Source: an uncultured Clostridia bacterium
GTDB lineage: Bacteria; Bacillota; Clostridia; Christensenellales; UBA1242
DNA: 17,042 bases
Assembly (NCBI GenBank): GCA_947089305.1
Contig: CAMUJQ010000016.1
Span: forward strand, 1 to 17,042
Direction: 5' to 3'
The number at the start of each line of letters is the position of its first letter. Within the stretch, counting starts at the first letter, position 1. Shown one piece after another: positions 7,870 to 15,383 of this stretch. Position numbers and translations under genes: made by a program. The notes under the pieces are model-generated. The model ran no database searches, had not been told where the DNA came from, and saw only the letters and a list, made by a program, of their open reading frames with translations.

Positions 7870-8130
7870 TTAACTAACTCTAACAACCTTATTCATTCCA
7901 GCCCCAAGTTCACTAACCATAAATATTCCAACAAAGCTACTAAATGCACGTCTTGCTAAAATTGATTTTGCTCTATTTAATTCTCCAACTGGAATTTTAA
8001 CACTAAGCCCACAACTAACCTCGGCTTGCCTTGGAGTTTGAATAACAACATTAGAAATTCTATAACTAGATAATAAACTGCTAAAAGCATAAGTTTGTGT
8101 TTGACTTCTAAAAACCAAAATATAATACAT
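7870..8130 (-). CDS. DUF3343 small protein, putative Se/S carrier
   Basis: This 86-residue protein matches what I know of DUF3343 (described as putative Se/S carrier-like). It begins MYYILVFRSQTQTYAFSSLL, contains TPRQAEVSCGLSVKI (32-46) with the family Cys40-Gly-Leu, and ends in a short alpha/beta tail. Cys40 is the obvious candidate to carry a persulfide or selenosulfide. I chose ATG 8128-8130 because GGAG lies six bases upstream; the ATG at 8142 has no ribosome site and would add four residues. The gene diverges from a cysteine desulfurase whose relatives occur beside selenium genes, so the pair may hand sulfur or selenium on. No selD or yedF is visible here. The carrier role is inferred from family and context. 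Confidence 0.82.
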   Translation of the reverse strand: MYYILVFRSQTQTYAFSSLLSSYRISNVVIQTPRQAEVSCGLSVKIPVGELNRAKSILARRAFSSFVGIFMVSELGAGMNKVVRVS

Positions 8131-8177
8131 AATTTTCTCCATTTAAATTAACAAGTTATATTTAATTTATATAAACT

Positions 8178-8207
8178 ATTATATGTACTGATTTTTAAGT
8201 TAGTTAA
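8178..8207 (-). promoter_or_regulatory. Candidate promoter for the DUF3343 gene
   Basis: Minus strand: TTAACT (8207-8202), 18-base spacer, TATAAT (8183-8178). The leader would be about 40 bases. On the plus strand TATTAT (8177-8182) interleaves with it and could serve the desulfurase gene, but I see no good -35 box there. Confidence 0.5.
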
Positions 8208-8230
8208 AAGAAAATTTTTAGGAGATACGT

Positions 8231-9349
8231 ATGATTTATTTAGATAATGCCGCTACAACACACAAAAAACCTCTAAGCGTTAAACTAGCTGTTTTTAAAG
8301 CAATAACCTTCTTTAATGCTAATCCTGGTCGCGGTGGTCATTTTTTAAGCGTGAAAGCTGGCGAAGAAGTTTTTAAAGCAAGAACACAAATAAATAATTT
8401 TGTAAACGGCTTTGGTGAAGAAAATATTATTTTTACTTACAATTGCACAGACAGTTTAAACCTTGCCATTCTAGGTGGAATTCCAAAAGCTTCCCATGTA
8501 ATTACAAGCGTATTTGAACATAATAGCATGTTACGCCCGCTTAAAAATTTAGAAAATAATAATTTAATTAGTTTATCCATTATTACACCAGAAAATAAAA
8601 CAAATATTACCCTTAAAGATATAATTAAAGAAATTAAACCCACCACAAAAGCTGTATGTTTAACACACGTAAGTAACTTAACTGGCGCAGAAATAGATTT
8701 AAAAGAAATTGGCACTTACCTTAAAAGCAAAAAAATTTTATTTATTGTAGATGCAGCTCAAAGCGCAGGTCATAAATTAATTGATATGAAAGAATTTAAT
8801 ATAGATGCTCTTGCCCTTGCTGGACATAAAGGTTTATATGGAACAATGGGTATAGGGGTTTTATGTTTTAATCCAAACAATATTAACATTAAACCAATTC
8901 GCTATGGTGGAACAGGAACACATAGCATTGAACTAACACAAAATTTTGAAAGTCCTGAAGTGTATGAAAGTGGTACGGTAAATTTATCAGGAATTATGGC
9001 TTTGAATGCTGGAATAAAATTTATAACAAAAAACTTTAACAAAAATATAAATAAAACTTACAAATTAAGTGACTATGTATTAAATAACTTAAATAAAAAT
9101 TCATATATCATATATACAAAAAATAACAATGGTGTCATAGCTTTTAATCATAAAAAATTAAGTAGTGGCGAGGTGGCGGCAAAATTAAATGAGAAAAAAA
9201 TATGTGTGCGCGCTGGTTTGCATTGTGCCCCACTAATGCATAAATATTTGGGCACACAAGATTCAGGAGTTGTTAGAGCAAGTATTGGCTATTATAATAA
9301 TTTAAAACAAATTAAAAAATTTGTAAAAACATTAAATGAAATTACTTAA
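8231..9349 (+). CDS. PLP-dependent cysteine desulfurase family protein
   Basis: This class V aminotransferase-fold enzyme should take sulfur (or selenium) from cysteine (or selenocysteine) and release alanine. The 372 residues include MIYLDNAATTHKKP at the start, THVSNLTGA near 145-153, DAAQSAGH (174-181), the PLP lysine in AGHKG (Lys200), and the persulfide Cys332 in RAGLHCAP. The short RAGLHCAP form and the length fit the IscS/SufS-related family that often occurs near selenium genes such as yedF and selD, rather than IscS itself; there is no iscU or suf gene nearby. ATG 8231 has AGGAG six bases upstream. Its last eight bases overlap the end of the facing subtilase gene. The physiological acceptor is unknown; the DUF3343 protein encoded head-to-head is the natural suspect. 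Confidence 0.92.
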   Translation: MIYLDNAATTHKKPLSVKLAVFKAITFFNANPGRGGHFLSVKAGEEVFKARTQINNFVNGFGEENIIFTYNCTDSLNLAILGGIPKASHVITSVFEHNSMLRPLKNLENNNLISLSIITPENKTNITLKDIIKEIKPTTKAVCLTHVSNLTGAEIDLKEIGTYLKSKKILFIVDAAQSAGHKLIDMKEFNIDALALAGHKGLYGTMGIGVLCFNPNNINIKPIRYGGTGTHSIELTQNFESPEVYESGTVNLSGIMALNAGIKFITKNFNKNINKTYKLSDYVLNNLNKNSYIIYTKNNNGVIAFNHKKLSSGEVAAKLNEKKICVRAGLHCAPLMHKYLGTQDSGVVRASIGYYNNLKQIKKFVKTLNEIT

Positions 9350-10487
9350 TAAATAACTTACTTGCATCAATAATACCACTACCCTCTTCATTCACATTAT
9401 GTGAAATTTGTGAAGCAGAATTTTTTACAATATACTTTAATTGAAAAGGCGTTAAGGTTTTATTATGTTCAAGAAGCAATGCACAAAAACCAGCAACAAC
9501 GGGTGCTGCCATTGATGTGCCACTTAATATTATATATGGAGCTTTTAATGTTGAATTTAAACCAATAATGTTAACACCAGGTGCAACAACATCGGGTTTT
9601 GGAGTGTTAATATATGGCCCTCTACTGCTAAATTCAGCAATTTTTATTTTATTATCTTCATCTCTATCATTAACTGCTCCAACTGTTATTATTGCACTTG
9701 ATATACCTGGAGTTTTTATAGTTCCTTGCAATGGTCCACTATTCCCAGCCGCAGCAACAACACACACCCCTTCTTTAGTTAAAACTTCAGCGGCATATGC
9801 TAATGGATCATTTTTTAATTCAGGTTCTGCCCCAATACTTAAACATAAAATTTTAATATTATATTTTTTTGCATTAAGTTTAATCCATTGCATTGCTTCT
9901 AAAATTTTTACTGCACTAGCTTCTCCCTCGCTATTAAGTGCTTTCAAAATAACTAGTTCACTATTTGGCGCAATACCTCTAAACTTACCATTAGATAGTA
10001 AGCCACTCGATTTTATTGTTCCTGCAACAAAAGTGCCATGACCATTATCATCATGTATTTCCTTTCTATCATTAATAAAGTTTTTAAATACTTTTACACT
10101 ACGATGAGGAAAAACCAAATCAAAATGCGGAGATATACCCGTATCAATTAAAGCTATTGTTATTCCTTTTCCCGTGAGTCCTAATTTATGTAAAGCATTT
10201 ATATTTGTTGTTTCAATTGTTTTATTAATTAAACAATTAACTTTTGCACTTGCTTCAATTTTAGAAACACTTTTGCAAAATTTTAAATTAATAAATTCTT
10301 TTTTAGTTGTTTCTCCTGCAACAGCATTTATAATATTTAATAAAGTAGTTTTACAATTTTGAGCCTCTAAACATAGCTGAATTTGCGATAAATTTCTGCC
10401 ATACACTAAGAATTCAATTTTATCATTATCGCTGCTCTCGCTTAAAATACGAGCCATAGAAGCATTGTATTTATTTGTTTTCAGCAT
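9342..10487 (-). CDS. Cytosolic subtilisin-like serine protease (S8)
   Basis: This 381-residue subtilase has its full catalytic set: Asp115 (LIDTGIS), His150 (DNGHGTFVAGT), oxyanion Asn249 (AAGNSG) and Ser325 (SGTSMAAP). Also present are SSRGP (287-291) and VVAPGV (300-305). There is no signal peptide or cell-wall anchor, so it should act inside the cell, like AprX or the Isp proteases. Residues about 20-95 lie before the catalytic domain and look like a compact propeptide-type domain, though I cannot assign it firmly. ATG 10485-10487 lies inside the preceding 90-residue gene (17-base overlap), which suggests coupled translation. Its ribosome site is weak (AAGGA, about 12 bases off). The substrate is not evident. 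Confidence 0.93.
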   Translation of the reverse strand: MLKTNKYNASMARILSESSDNDKIEFLVYGRNLSQIQLCLEAQNCKTTLLNIINAVAGETTKKEFINLKFCKSVSKIEASAKVNCLINKTIETTNINALHKLGLTGKGITIALIDTGISPHFDLVFPHRSVKVFKNFINDRKEIHDDNGHGTFVAGTIKSSGLLSNGKFRGIAPNSELVILKALNSEGEASAVKILEAMQWIKLNAKKYNIKILCLSIGAEPELKNDPLAYAAEVLTKEGVCVVAAAGNSGPLQGTIKTPGISSAIITVGAVNDRDEDNKIKIAEFSSRGPYINTPKPDVVAPGVNIIGLNSTLKAPYIILSGTSMAAPVVAGFCALLLEHNKTLTPFQLKYIVKNSASQISHNVNEEGSGIIDASKLFIK

Positions 10488-10743
10488 TATTTAATAATTC
10501 CTTGATTTTTTCTTTTTGTTCTGGTGTTAAAAATCCGCTAAGCATATCTATTTGTGAAAGCACATTTTCTCTATTATACATATTATTGTCTTTTTGCTCT
10601 TTAATAGTTTTAGCAAGTTCAATAGCTAACTCAGACTCTGAAAAATTTGAGTATTTATTTATAACACTTTCAACCTTATTTAAATCTCTTTCGTTTATGT
10701 TACTATTATTTAAATTATTTGCAAAATCTTTAAAACTTGACAT
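10471..10743 (-). CDS. Unrecognised 90-residue helical protein coupled to the subtilase
   Basis: I do not recognise this protein. It starts MSSFKDFANNLNNSNINERD and ends EKIKELLNNAENK. It is hydrophilic, charged and almost certainly all helical, with a segment QIDMLSGFLTPEQKEKIKEL (about 66-85) that resembles a short helical hairpin. It has no Cys and no signal peptide. I chose ATG 10741-10743 because AAGGAGG lies seven bases upstream; an earlier in-frame start at 10782 has none. Its last 17 bases overlap the start of the subtilase, so the two are probably made together. A role as inhibitor, chaperone or substrate of the protease is possible from the coupling alone. The divergent Asn-rich gene shares the 66-base promoter region. 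Confidence 0.8.
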   Translation of the reverse strand: MSSFKDFANNLNNSNINERDLNKVESVINKYSNFSESELAIELAKTIKEQKDNNMYNRENVLSQIDMLSGFLTPEQKEKIKELLNNAENK

Positions 10744-10767
10744 TATTTCCTCCTTAAGAAACATTAA

Positions 10768-10787
10768 TATATATGAAAACATATATA
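10768..10787. repeat. AT-only inverted repeat in a divergent promoter region
   Basis: TATATATG-AAAA-CATATATA forms a perfect 8-bp dyad midway between two divergent starts (10743 and 10810). Minus-strand TTTACA at 10798-10793 and AT-rich -10-like hexamers overlap it. It could be an operator; in such AT-rich DNA it could also be chance. Confidence 0.35.
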
Positions 10788-10809
10788 AAAATGTAAAAGG
10801 AGTTTTAAA

Positions 10810-11274
10810 TTGGATTTATCTTCACTTCTTCCACTTCTAACCGCAATGAATGGACAAAACACAAATAATGCAAATAATAATTTGCTAGCAAGCATGTTGC
10901 CCAATATTTTATCTGGGCAAAATTCTAATAGTAACCCAATGATGGGAATGCTTTTAAATATGTTTAATAGCAATTTAAATAATAAAAATAACAACTCTCA
11001 AAATACTAATACAAGCAATCAAAAAAATAATGCTCAATATGAAGCAACACCTTATAAGCCAAATAATTTTACAACATTAAATGAACAAAAAATTGAAGAA
11101 CCAAGTTCTTCAAACTTTCCTCCATATAAAGATTTAAAAAATGCTCAACAAGAAAATAAAACTGATCAAATTTTTCCTAATGGAATAACATGTACACCAA
11201 CTAGTAACGTAAATCAAAATATAAAAAAAGAGGCAGAACCTCTTGATCCATTTGGCTATAGACGATTATATTGA
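10810..11274 (+). CDS. Asn-rich low-complexity protein, unknown function
   Basis: This 154-residue protein is unfamiliar. It starts MDLSSLLPLLTAMNGQ, has two hydrophobic patches (LLASMLPNIL, about 25-34, and NPMMGMLLNMF, about 42-52), then a long disordered-looking stretch rich in Asn, Gln, Ser and Lys (53-80). A Pro- and acidic-rich tail ends in DPFGYRRLY. There is no signal peptide, and the short patches are amphipathic rather than clear membrane helices. TTG 10810-10812 is a convincing start: AGGAG lies seven bases upstream and no ATG fits. The gene diverges from the subtilase pair and its end overlaps the facing HTH gene by 19 bases. A terminator for that facing transcript is written inside it (11223-11244). 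It ends with TGA. The conserved-looking C-terminus suggests a real protein. Confidence 0.72.
   Translation: MDLSSLLPLLTAMNGQNTNNANNNLLASMLPNILSGQNSNSNPMMGMLLNMFNSNLNNKNNNSQNTNTSNQKNNAQYEATPYKPNNFTTLNEQKIEEPSSSNFPPYKDLKNAQQENKTDQIFPNGITCTPTSNVNQNIKKEAEPLDPFGYRRLY
11223..11244 (-). terminator. Rho-independent terminator of the hpf-ABC-HTH transcript
   Basis: Minus strand: AAGAGG (11244-11239), loop TTCTG, CCTCTT (11233-11228), then TTTTT, giving seven T after CCTC. It begins 12 bases after the HTH gene stop and lies within the coding end of the convergent Asn-rich gene. Confidence 0.8.
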
Positions 11275-11561
11275 TTAAGTTCAATTAACAGACTAAGCAT
11301 AAACGCGTCCTCTAAATTATGTAAATTTAACCCTGTAATTTTTTGAAATTTATTTAATCTATAATTTAATGTGTTACGATGCATAAACGCTTGTTTTGCA
11401 GCTTGACTAACATTTAATCCGCAGGCTAAAAAAGCTTCGAGTGTTTGCAAATACTCTTCTCTATCTAAAAATTTTTTTATTTGAGTAGTAAGAAACTTAT
11501 TTTTTAAATTTGCAATTTGTTCATCGCTTAATTCGTCTAAAAAACTTTTTAAGTTAATCAT
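11256..11561 (-). CDS. Stand-alone PucR-type helix-turn-helix protein
   Basis: In 101 residues this protein is almost only the C-terminal DNA-binding module seen in PucR/CdaR regulators: LEAFLACGLNVSQAAKQAFM (41-60), HRNTLNYRLNKFQKITGLNL (61-80), then a short helix to the end. Residues 1-35 form a charged helix. The ligand-sensing and GGDEF-like parts of full PucR proteins are absent, so it needs another way to be controlled. ATG 11559-11561 overlaps the end of the ABC ATPase gene by eight bases (ATGATTAA), which implies coupled translation and joint function. It is the last gene before the terminator at 11223-11244. Its target is unknown; the module is certain, regulator status is inferred. 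Confidence 0.85.
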   Translation of the reverse strand: MINLKSFLDELSDEQIANLKNKFLTTQIKKFLDREEYLQTLEAFLACGLNVSQAAKQAFMHRNTLNYRLNKFQKITGLNLHNLEDAFMLSLLIELNQYNRL

Positions 11562-12207
11562 TTGATTCTATTGACCCCAAGTTTAAATTTATAGTACGCG
11601 TTCCTAATTCATCGCGTAATTTTTCTTCACTAATTGCTAATATACTAGTTACTCCATCTTGATTAATTAATTTTAAAAGATGTTTAATAACATGTTGCTT
11701 TTCACTTTCATTTAAGTTAATAAAAATATCATCAACACAAATTAAGTCTAATTTTTCTCTAAAACTTGCACGTGCAAGCTGTAACATTATTCTATTGAAT
11801 TGACTTAAATCTTTTACTTTAACATCTTTATAACTAAATAATCCATAAGACTTTAATGCACTATAAATAAACATTTGTGAGTCTATTTTTTTCTGTCCTC
11901 GAAGTTTTAAAACATATTCAATATTTTTATATACGCTTTTTCCCTCTAAAAATGCTCCACGAGATGAAATATATAATGCACTAACATCTTTTTTAAAATC
12001 TATTTTCTTAGTAGAAATATTATTAATAGACGCTTCTCCAGTAAAATTTTTTTCCAAACCTAAAATTAGTCTAATTAAACTAGTTTTACCACTTCCAACT
12101 TGTCCGAACAAAACAATCTTTTCACCTTTATTGATAACTAAATTTATATCGCATAAAATGAAATAATTTTTTGTATAATTTAAATTTACATTTTTTAGTT
12201 CAATCAT
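11554..12207 (-). CDS. Degenerate ABC-type ATPase without a membrane partner
   Basis: This 217-residue protein has an ABC ATPase fold with an intact Walker A (GQVGSGKTS, 35-43, Lys41), but the other working motifs are altered. The Q-loop region reads YISSRG (79-84) without Gln. The signature is LSQFN (134-138) instead of LSGGQ. Walker B is LICVDD (155-160), with Asp160 where the catalytic Glu belongs. The switch position reads AISEEK (191-196) with no His. It may bind ATP but probably hydrolyses it slowly or not at all. No permease gene is adjacent. I chose ATG 12205-12207, which has AAGGAA about seven bases upstream; an earlier in-frame start at 12237 lacks one. The gene overlaps the HTH gene, so a regulatory ATP-binding role seems more likely than transport. 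FtsE- or LolD-like ancestry is possible. Confidence 0.82.
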   Translation of the reverse strand: MIELKNVNLNYTKNYFILCDINLVINKGEKIVLFGQVGSGKTSLIRLILGLEKNFTGEASINNISTKKIDFKKDVSALYISSRGAFLEGKSVYKNIEYVLKLRGQKKIDSQMFIYSALKSYGLFSYKDVKVKDLSQFNRIMLQLARASFREKLDLICVDDIFINLNESEKQHVIKHLLKLINQDGVTSILAISEEKLRDELGTRTINLNLGSIESND

Positions 12208-12243
12208 TTGGTTTCCTTTTATTTTAATGTTCGTCAATTAACT

Positions 12244-12771
12244 TTATTTATCAGTTTCAATAATACCTACATTTCCATCAAGACGCAAATACATTGCACA
12301 AACTTTATGTGTTTCATTATTTAAATATAAATAGAATTCATTATCTAACATTTCAAAATTAGTTAAAGCTTCTTCATCACTAAGTGGCACTAAATCAATA
12401 TGTTTTCTTCTAACAATCTTTTTAGGATTATATTTTGGAACAACTTCTAAAAAGGCTAAATCTTGAACTTCAACACCTTTTTTATATTTTTCATTTTTCT
12501 TAGCAATTGTTTTTACAATTTGGCGTTCAATTTTTGGTAATACTGTATCCAAATTTTCATACATATTATCGCTAGCAGTTTCGCTTTTATATACAATACC
12601 TTTATCAAATATTGTTAATTCCATTTTGTATATGTTTCCGTCTAATTTGCATAGCACTTTTGCTACAGCGTTGTTGCTAAAATATCTTTCAAGTTTAGAA
12701 ACTTTTTTATTAATTAATTCAGTCAAATAATCTTTAACAGCATAATTTTTTGTTGCAATTTCAATTTTCAT
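12244..12771 (-). CDS. hpf: Long-form ribosome hibernation promoting factor
   Basis: Long HPF pairs 70S ribosomes into inactive 100S dimers in stationary phase. The 175 residues comprise the N-terminal HPF/YfiA ribosome-binding domain (MKIEIATKNYAVKDYLTELI and the next 80 residues), a linker near 100-115, and the C-terminal dimerisation domain (IVRRKHIDLVPLSDEEA at 119-135, then YLRLDGNVGIIE near 161-172). The length is typical. ATG 12769-12771 follows GGAGG by seven bases, and the predicted leader is only about 14 bases. It has its own promoter beneath the clpC stop, so it can be expressed apart from clpC. The ABC-HTH pair follows 36 bases on and probably shares its transcript. Confidence 0.96.
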   Translation of the reverse strand: MKIEIATKNYAVKDYLTELINKKVSKLERYFSNNAVAKVLCKLDGNIYKMELTIFDKGIVYKSETASDNMYENLDTVLPKIERQIVKTIAKKNEKYKKGVEVQDLAFLEVVPKYNPKKIVRRKHIDLVPLSDEEALTNFEMLDNEFYLYLNNETHKVCAMYLRLDGNVGIIETDK

Positions 12772-12791
12772 ATTGCTTCCTCCATATTTAA

Positions 12792-12819
12792 ATTATAACA
12801 TATTATTTTAAAAAGTTAA
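12792..12819 (-). promoter_or_regulatory. Promoter for hpf, with extended -10
   Basis: Minus strand: TTAACT (12819-12814), 16-base spacer, TATAAT (12797-12792) preceded by TG one base before. The 15 bases 12788-12802 are identical to those around the nth -10 box (7799-7813). The -35 box overlaps the clpC stop codon. Confidence 0.65.
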
Positions 12820-15290
12820 AACAAAAGACTATCATTTTTAGCATCAATTTTAATTTCTTTTTTGTTCTCAAATTCACCCATTAATATTTTTTCAGCCAAA
12901 ACATCTTCAATTTCACTTGAAATAAGTCTCTTTAGCGGTCTTGCTCCATATTCTTCATTATAACCTTTTTTAATTATATAATTAAGTGCAGCATCAGTTA
13001 TATCAACTGAGATATTTTGTTTAGCTAGTTTATCAATTAACTTTTTCAAGAATATACTTGCAATTTTAGCCACATCTTCTTTCGCAAGCGCATCAAATAC
13101 ACAAATACTATCAATTCTATTAATAAACTCAGGTTTAAATTTAGTTCTAATCGCATCCATATAAATTTCTTTAGTTGATAAATTATCTTTATTTTCAGTA
13201 AAACCAAAATTTCTTCGTTTACTAAACGCTTCTCTCGCCCCAACATTACTTGTTAAAATAATGATTGTATTTTTAAAACTTACTGTGCGACCATGGCTAT
13301 CAGTTAATCTACCATCATCAAGCATTTGTAATAAAATATTATATATGTCAGCATGAGCCTTTTCAATTTCATCAAACAAGACAACTGAATAAGGACGACG
13401 TCTAACTTGCTCTGTCAATTGTCCACCATCTTCATGACCTACATAGCCTGGAGGAGAACCAATAAGTTTGCTTACACTATGAGACTCCATATATTCACTC
13501 ATATCGAGCCTAATAATTGAATCTTCACTTCCAAACATAGCTTCAGCAAGAGCCTTACTAAGTTCAGTTTTACCAACCCCTGTTGGGCCTAAGAATAAAA
13601 AGCTACCAATAGGTTTATTTGGATCTTTTAATCCAGCACGAGCACGACGGATAGCTTTAGAAACGCTTTCAATTGCTTCATTTTGTCCTATAACACGTTT
13701 ATGAAGAATTTTTTCAAGATTAAGTAACTTTTCTTTTTCAGTTTCTGTAATTTTATTTACAGGAATACCTGTCCAACCACTAACAACACGCGCTATATCT
13801 TCAGCCGTGATAGTAGAATCAGCACGTTCATCTCTAACTTTTTCTTGCTTTCTTTTTTCAAGGTCATTTTTTAAATTTTCTATTTGTGAAATAATTTTTG
13901 CTCTTTTTTCATAATTTTGAGCAATACTTGCTTCCTCTTTTTCAATTTCAAGCTTAGATATTTTTTCTCTTATTACTTTTTCATCGCTAGCTAAAGTTGC
14001 TGCAAGAATTTTTGCTCGACTGGCAGCTTCATCAATACAATCAATAGCCTTATCTGGCAAACTTCTATCTGCAATATATTTATCACTTAATTCTGCGGCA
14101 GCTTTAATTGCCTCATCTGTTATTTTTACTTTATGAAAAGCTTCATAGCTATCTCTAATACCTGATAAAATTTCAATTGTTTCATTAACACTAGGGGGAT
14201 TAACCATAATAGGTTGAAAACGACGCTCAAGTGCTTTATCTTTTTCGAAGAACTCGCGATATTCTTCTGTTGTTGTGGCACCAATAGTTTGCATTTCACC
14301 TCTAGCTAAATATGGCTTTAACATATCAGCTGGATTAACTTCTCCCTCTTTATGTCCTGCTGTTACAAGAGTGTGAATTTCATCAATAAAAACAATGATA
14401 TTTTTATTTTCTAAAATTACATTTATTGCCTCTTTTAATTTTTCTTCCATGCTGCCACGATATTTTGTGCCCGCCATTAATTGACCTATTTCAAGACTAA
14501 AAATAACTTTATCTTGCAAAAATTCAGGAACATCGCCCTTTATTATCCTTAAAGCAAGCCCCTCAACAACAGCACTCTTACCAACTCCAGCCTCACCAAT
14601 TAAAACAGGATTATTTTTTGTTTTCCTACATAAAATTTCAATTAAACGTTCTGTTTCTTTATCTCGGCCTATTATTTTATCTATTTTTCCTTGCTTAGCT
14701 TTTTGTGTTAAATCACTGCCCATTTCAAGTAGCGCTTCTGGTAAAGTACTTTTTATAGAATTATCATTTTTAACATTAACGTTTGTGTTATTTGTATTAC
14801 TCTTTGGGTTTTGTTCTCCTGCTTTTTTATTTGTTTCATTATTGCTTGTAGGGGTTAATACACTCACAAGTTTTGTTTTAAAATCTGTTATGTTAATTTT
14901 AAAATAATCTTTTAATATTTGATAAGCATAAGTAGTTTCATTAAATAATATAGAAAGCATTAAATGCTCAGTACCAATAAAATTATGTCCACAATCAATA
15001 GCTATTTTTTGAGCTCTACCAAATATTTCTTTAGTGCGTGGAGAAAAATCCATTTCTTCCAAATATGGACTATCAACTTGAGTGTAACCAACACTTAAAA
15101 AATATTGAATAATTGATTGTTTAGTAACGCCATATGACGCAAGAATTTTACTTGATATTGAATCTGTAACAGCACTAATTCCATACATAATTTGTTCACT
15201 TGCAACATAACTAATTCCAAGTTTTAAACTAAGTTCTTTTGCATGTTGAATTACTCTTTGAACATTCCTTGTTGTTTCAAAATTAAACAT
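12816..15290 (-). CDS. clpC: ClpC, AAA+ unfoldase of the ClpCP protease
   Basis: ClpC unfolds substrates and feeds them to ClpP. The 824 residues follow the family order. An N domain spans about 1-145, with Glu32 and Glu108 at the positions that bind phospho-arginine in B. subtilis ClpC. An Asn/Lys-rich linker follows (about 148-180). D1 has Walker A GEAGVGKSA (232-240) and Walker B FIDEIH (301-306). A coiled M domain spans about 435-490. D2 has Walker A GPTGVGKTE (568-576) and Walker B LFDEIEKAH (638-646). FGF at 695-697 is the likely ClpP-docking loop. Upstream mcsA and mcsB provide phospho-arginine tagging, so the tag-and-degrade pathway is present except for clpP. ATG 15288-15290 has GGAGG six bases upstream. 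I see no CtsR operator or CIRCE element in the 93-base upstream gap. Confidence 0.97.
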   Translation of the reverse strand: MFNFETTRNVQRVIQHAKELSLKLGISYVASEQIMYGISAVTDSISSKILASYGVTKQSIIQYFLSVGYTQVDSPYLEEMDFSPRTKEIFGRAQKIAIDCGHNFIGTEHLMLSILFNETTYAYQILKDYFKINITDFKTKLVSVLTPTSNNETNKKAGEQNPKSNTNNTNVNVKNDNSIKSTLPEALLEMGSDLTQKAKQGKIDKIIGRDKETERLIEILCRKTKNNPVLIGEAGVGKSAVVEGLALRIIKGDVPEFLQDKVIFSLEIGQLMAGTKYRGSMEEKLKEAINVILENKNIIVFIDEIHTLVTAGHKEGEVNPADMLKPYLARGEMQTIGATTTEEYREFFEKDKALERRFQPIMVNPPSVNETIEILSGIRDSYEAFHKVKITDEAIKAAAELSDKYIADRSLPDKAIDCIDEAASRAKILAATLASDEKVIREKISKLEIEKEEASIAQNYEKRAKIISQIENLKNDLEKRKQEKVRDERADSTITAEDIARVVSGWTGIPVNKITETEKEKLLNLEKILHKRVIGQNEAIESVSKAIRRARAGLKDPNKPIGSFLFLGPTGVGKTELSKALAEAMFGSEDSIIRLDMSEYMESHSVSKLIGSPPGYVGHEDGGQLTEQVRRRPYSVVLFDEIEKAHADIYNILLQMLDDGRLTDSHGRTVSFKNTIIILTSNVGAREAFSKRRNFGFTENKDNLSTKEIYMDAIRTKFKPEFINRIDSICVFDALAKEDVAKIASIFLKKLIDKLAKQNISVDITDAALNYIIKKGYNEEYGARPLKRLISSEIEDVLAEKILMGEFENKKEIKIDAKNDSLLF

Positions 15291-15317
15291 TAACTGCCTC
15301 CAAATTTTTTGCTTTAT

Positions 15318-15326
15318 ATTTTAACA
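15318..15326 (-). promoter_or_regulatory. Weak candidate -10 region upstream of clpC
   Basis: Minus-strand TGTTAAAAT is an extended -10 match, with a poor -35 region. A second possibility is TTGCGT-N17-TATAAT at 15419-15391 inside the end of mcsB. Either would let clpC be expressed separately from mcsAB; neither is strong. Confidence 0.3.
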
Positions 15327-15383
15327 TTTTATCAAAGCTCATTTGTAAGTTATCATTCTAAGCATTAACACATTGATGAATTA

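Noticed and set aside
9391..9405. TTCACA-TTA-TGTGAA inverted repeat after the desulfurase gene
   Set aside because: It is a six-base stem with no T run on either strand, inside the subtilase coding sequence; probably chance.
9517..10041. Long plus-strand open frame opposite the subtilase
   Set aside because: It is antisense to a gene with complete catalytic motifs, has no ribosome site and resembles no protein.
15291..15383. CtsR operator upstream of clpC
   Set aside because: I looked for tandem GGTCAAA-type repeats on both strands and saw only isolated partial matches (TTTGATA).
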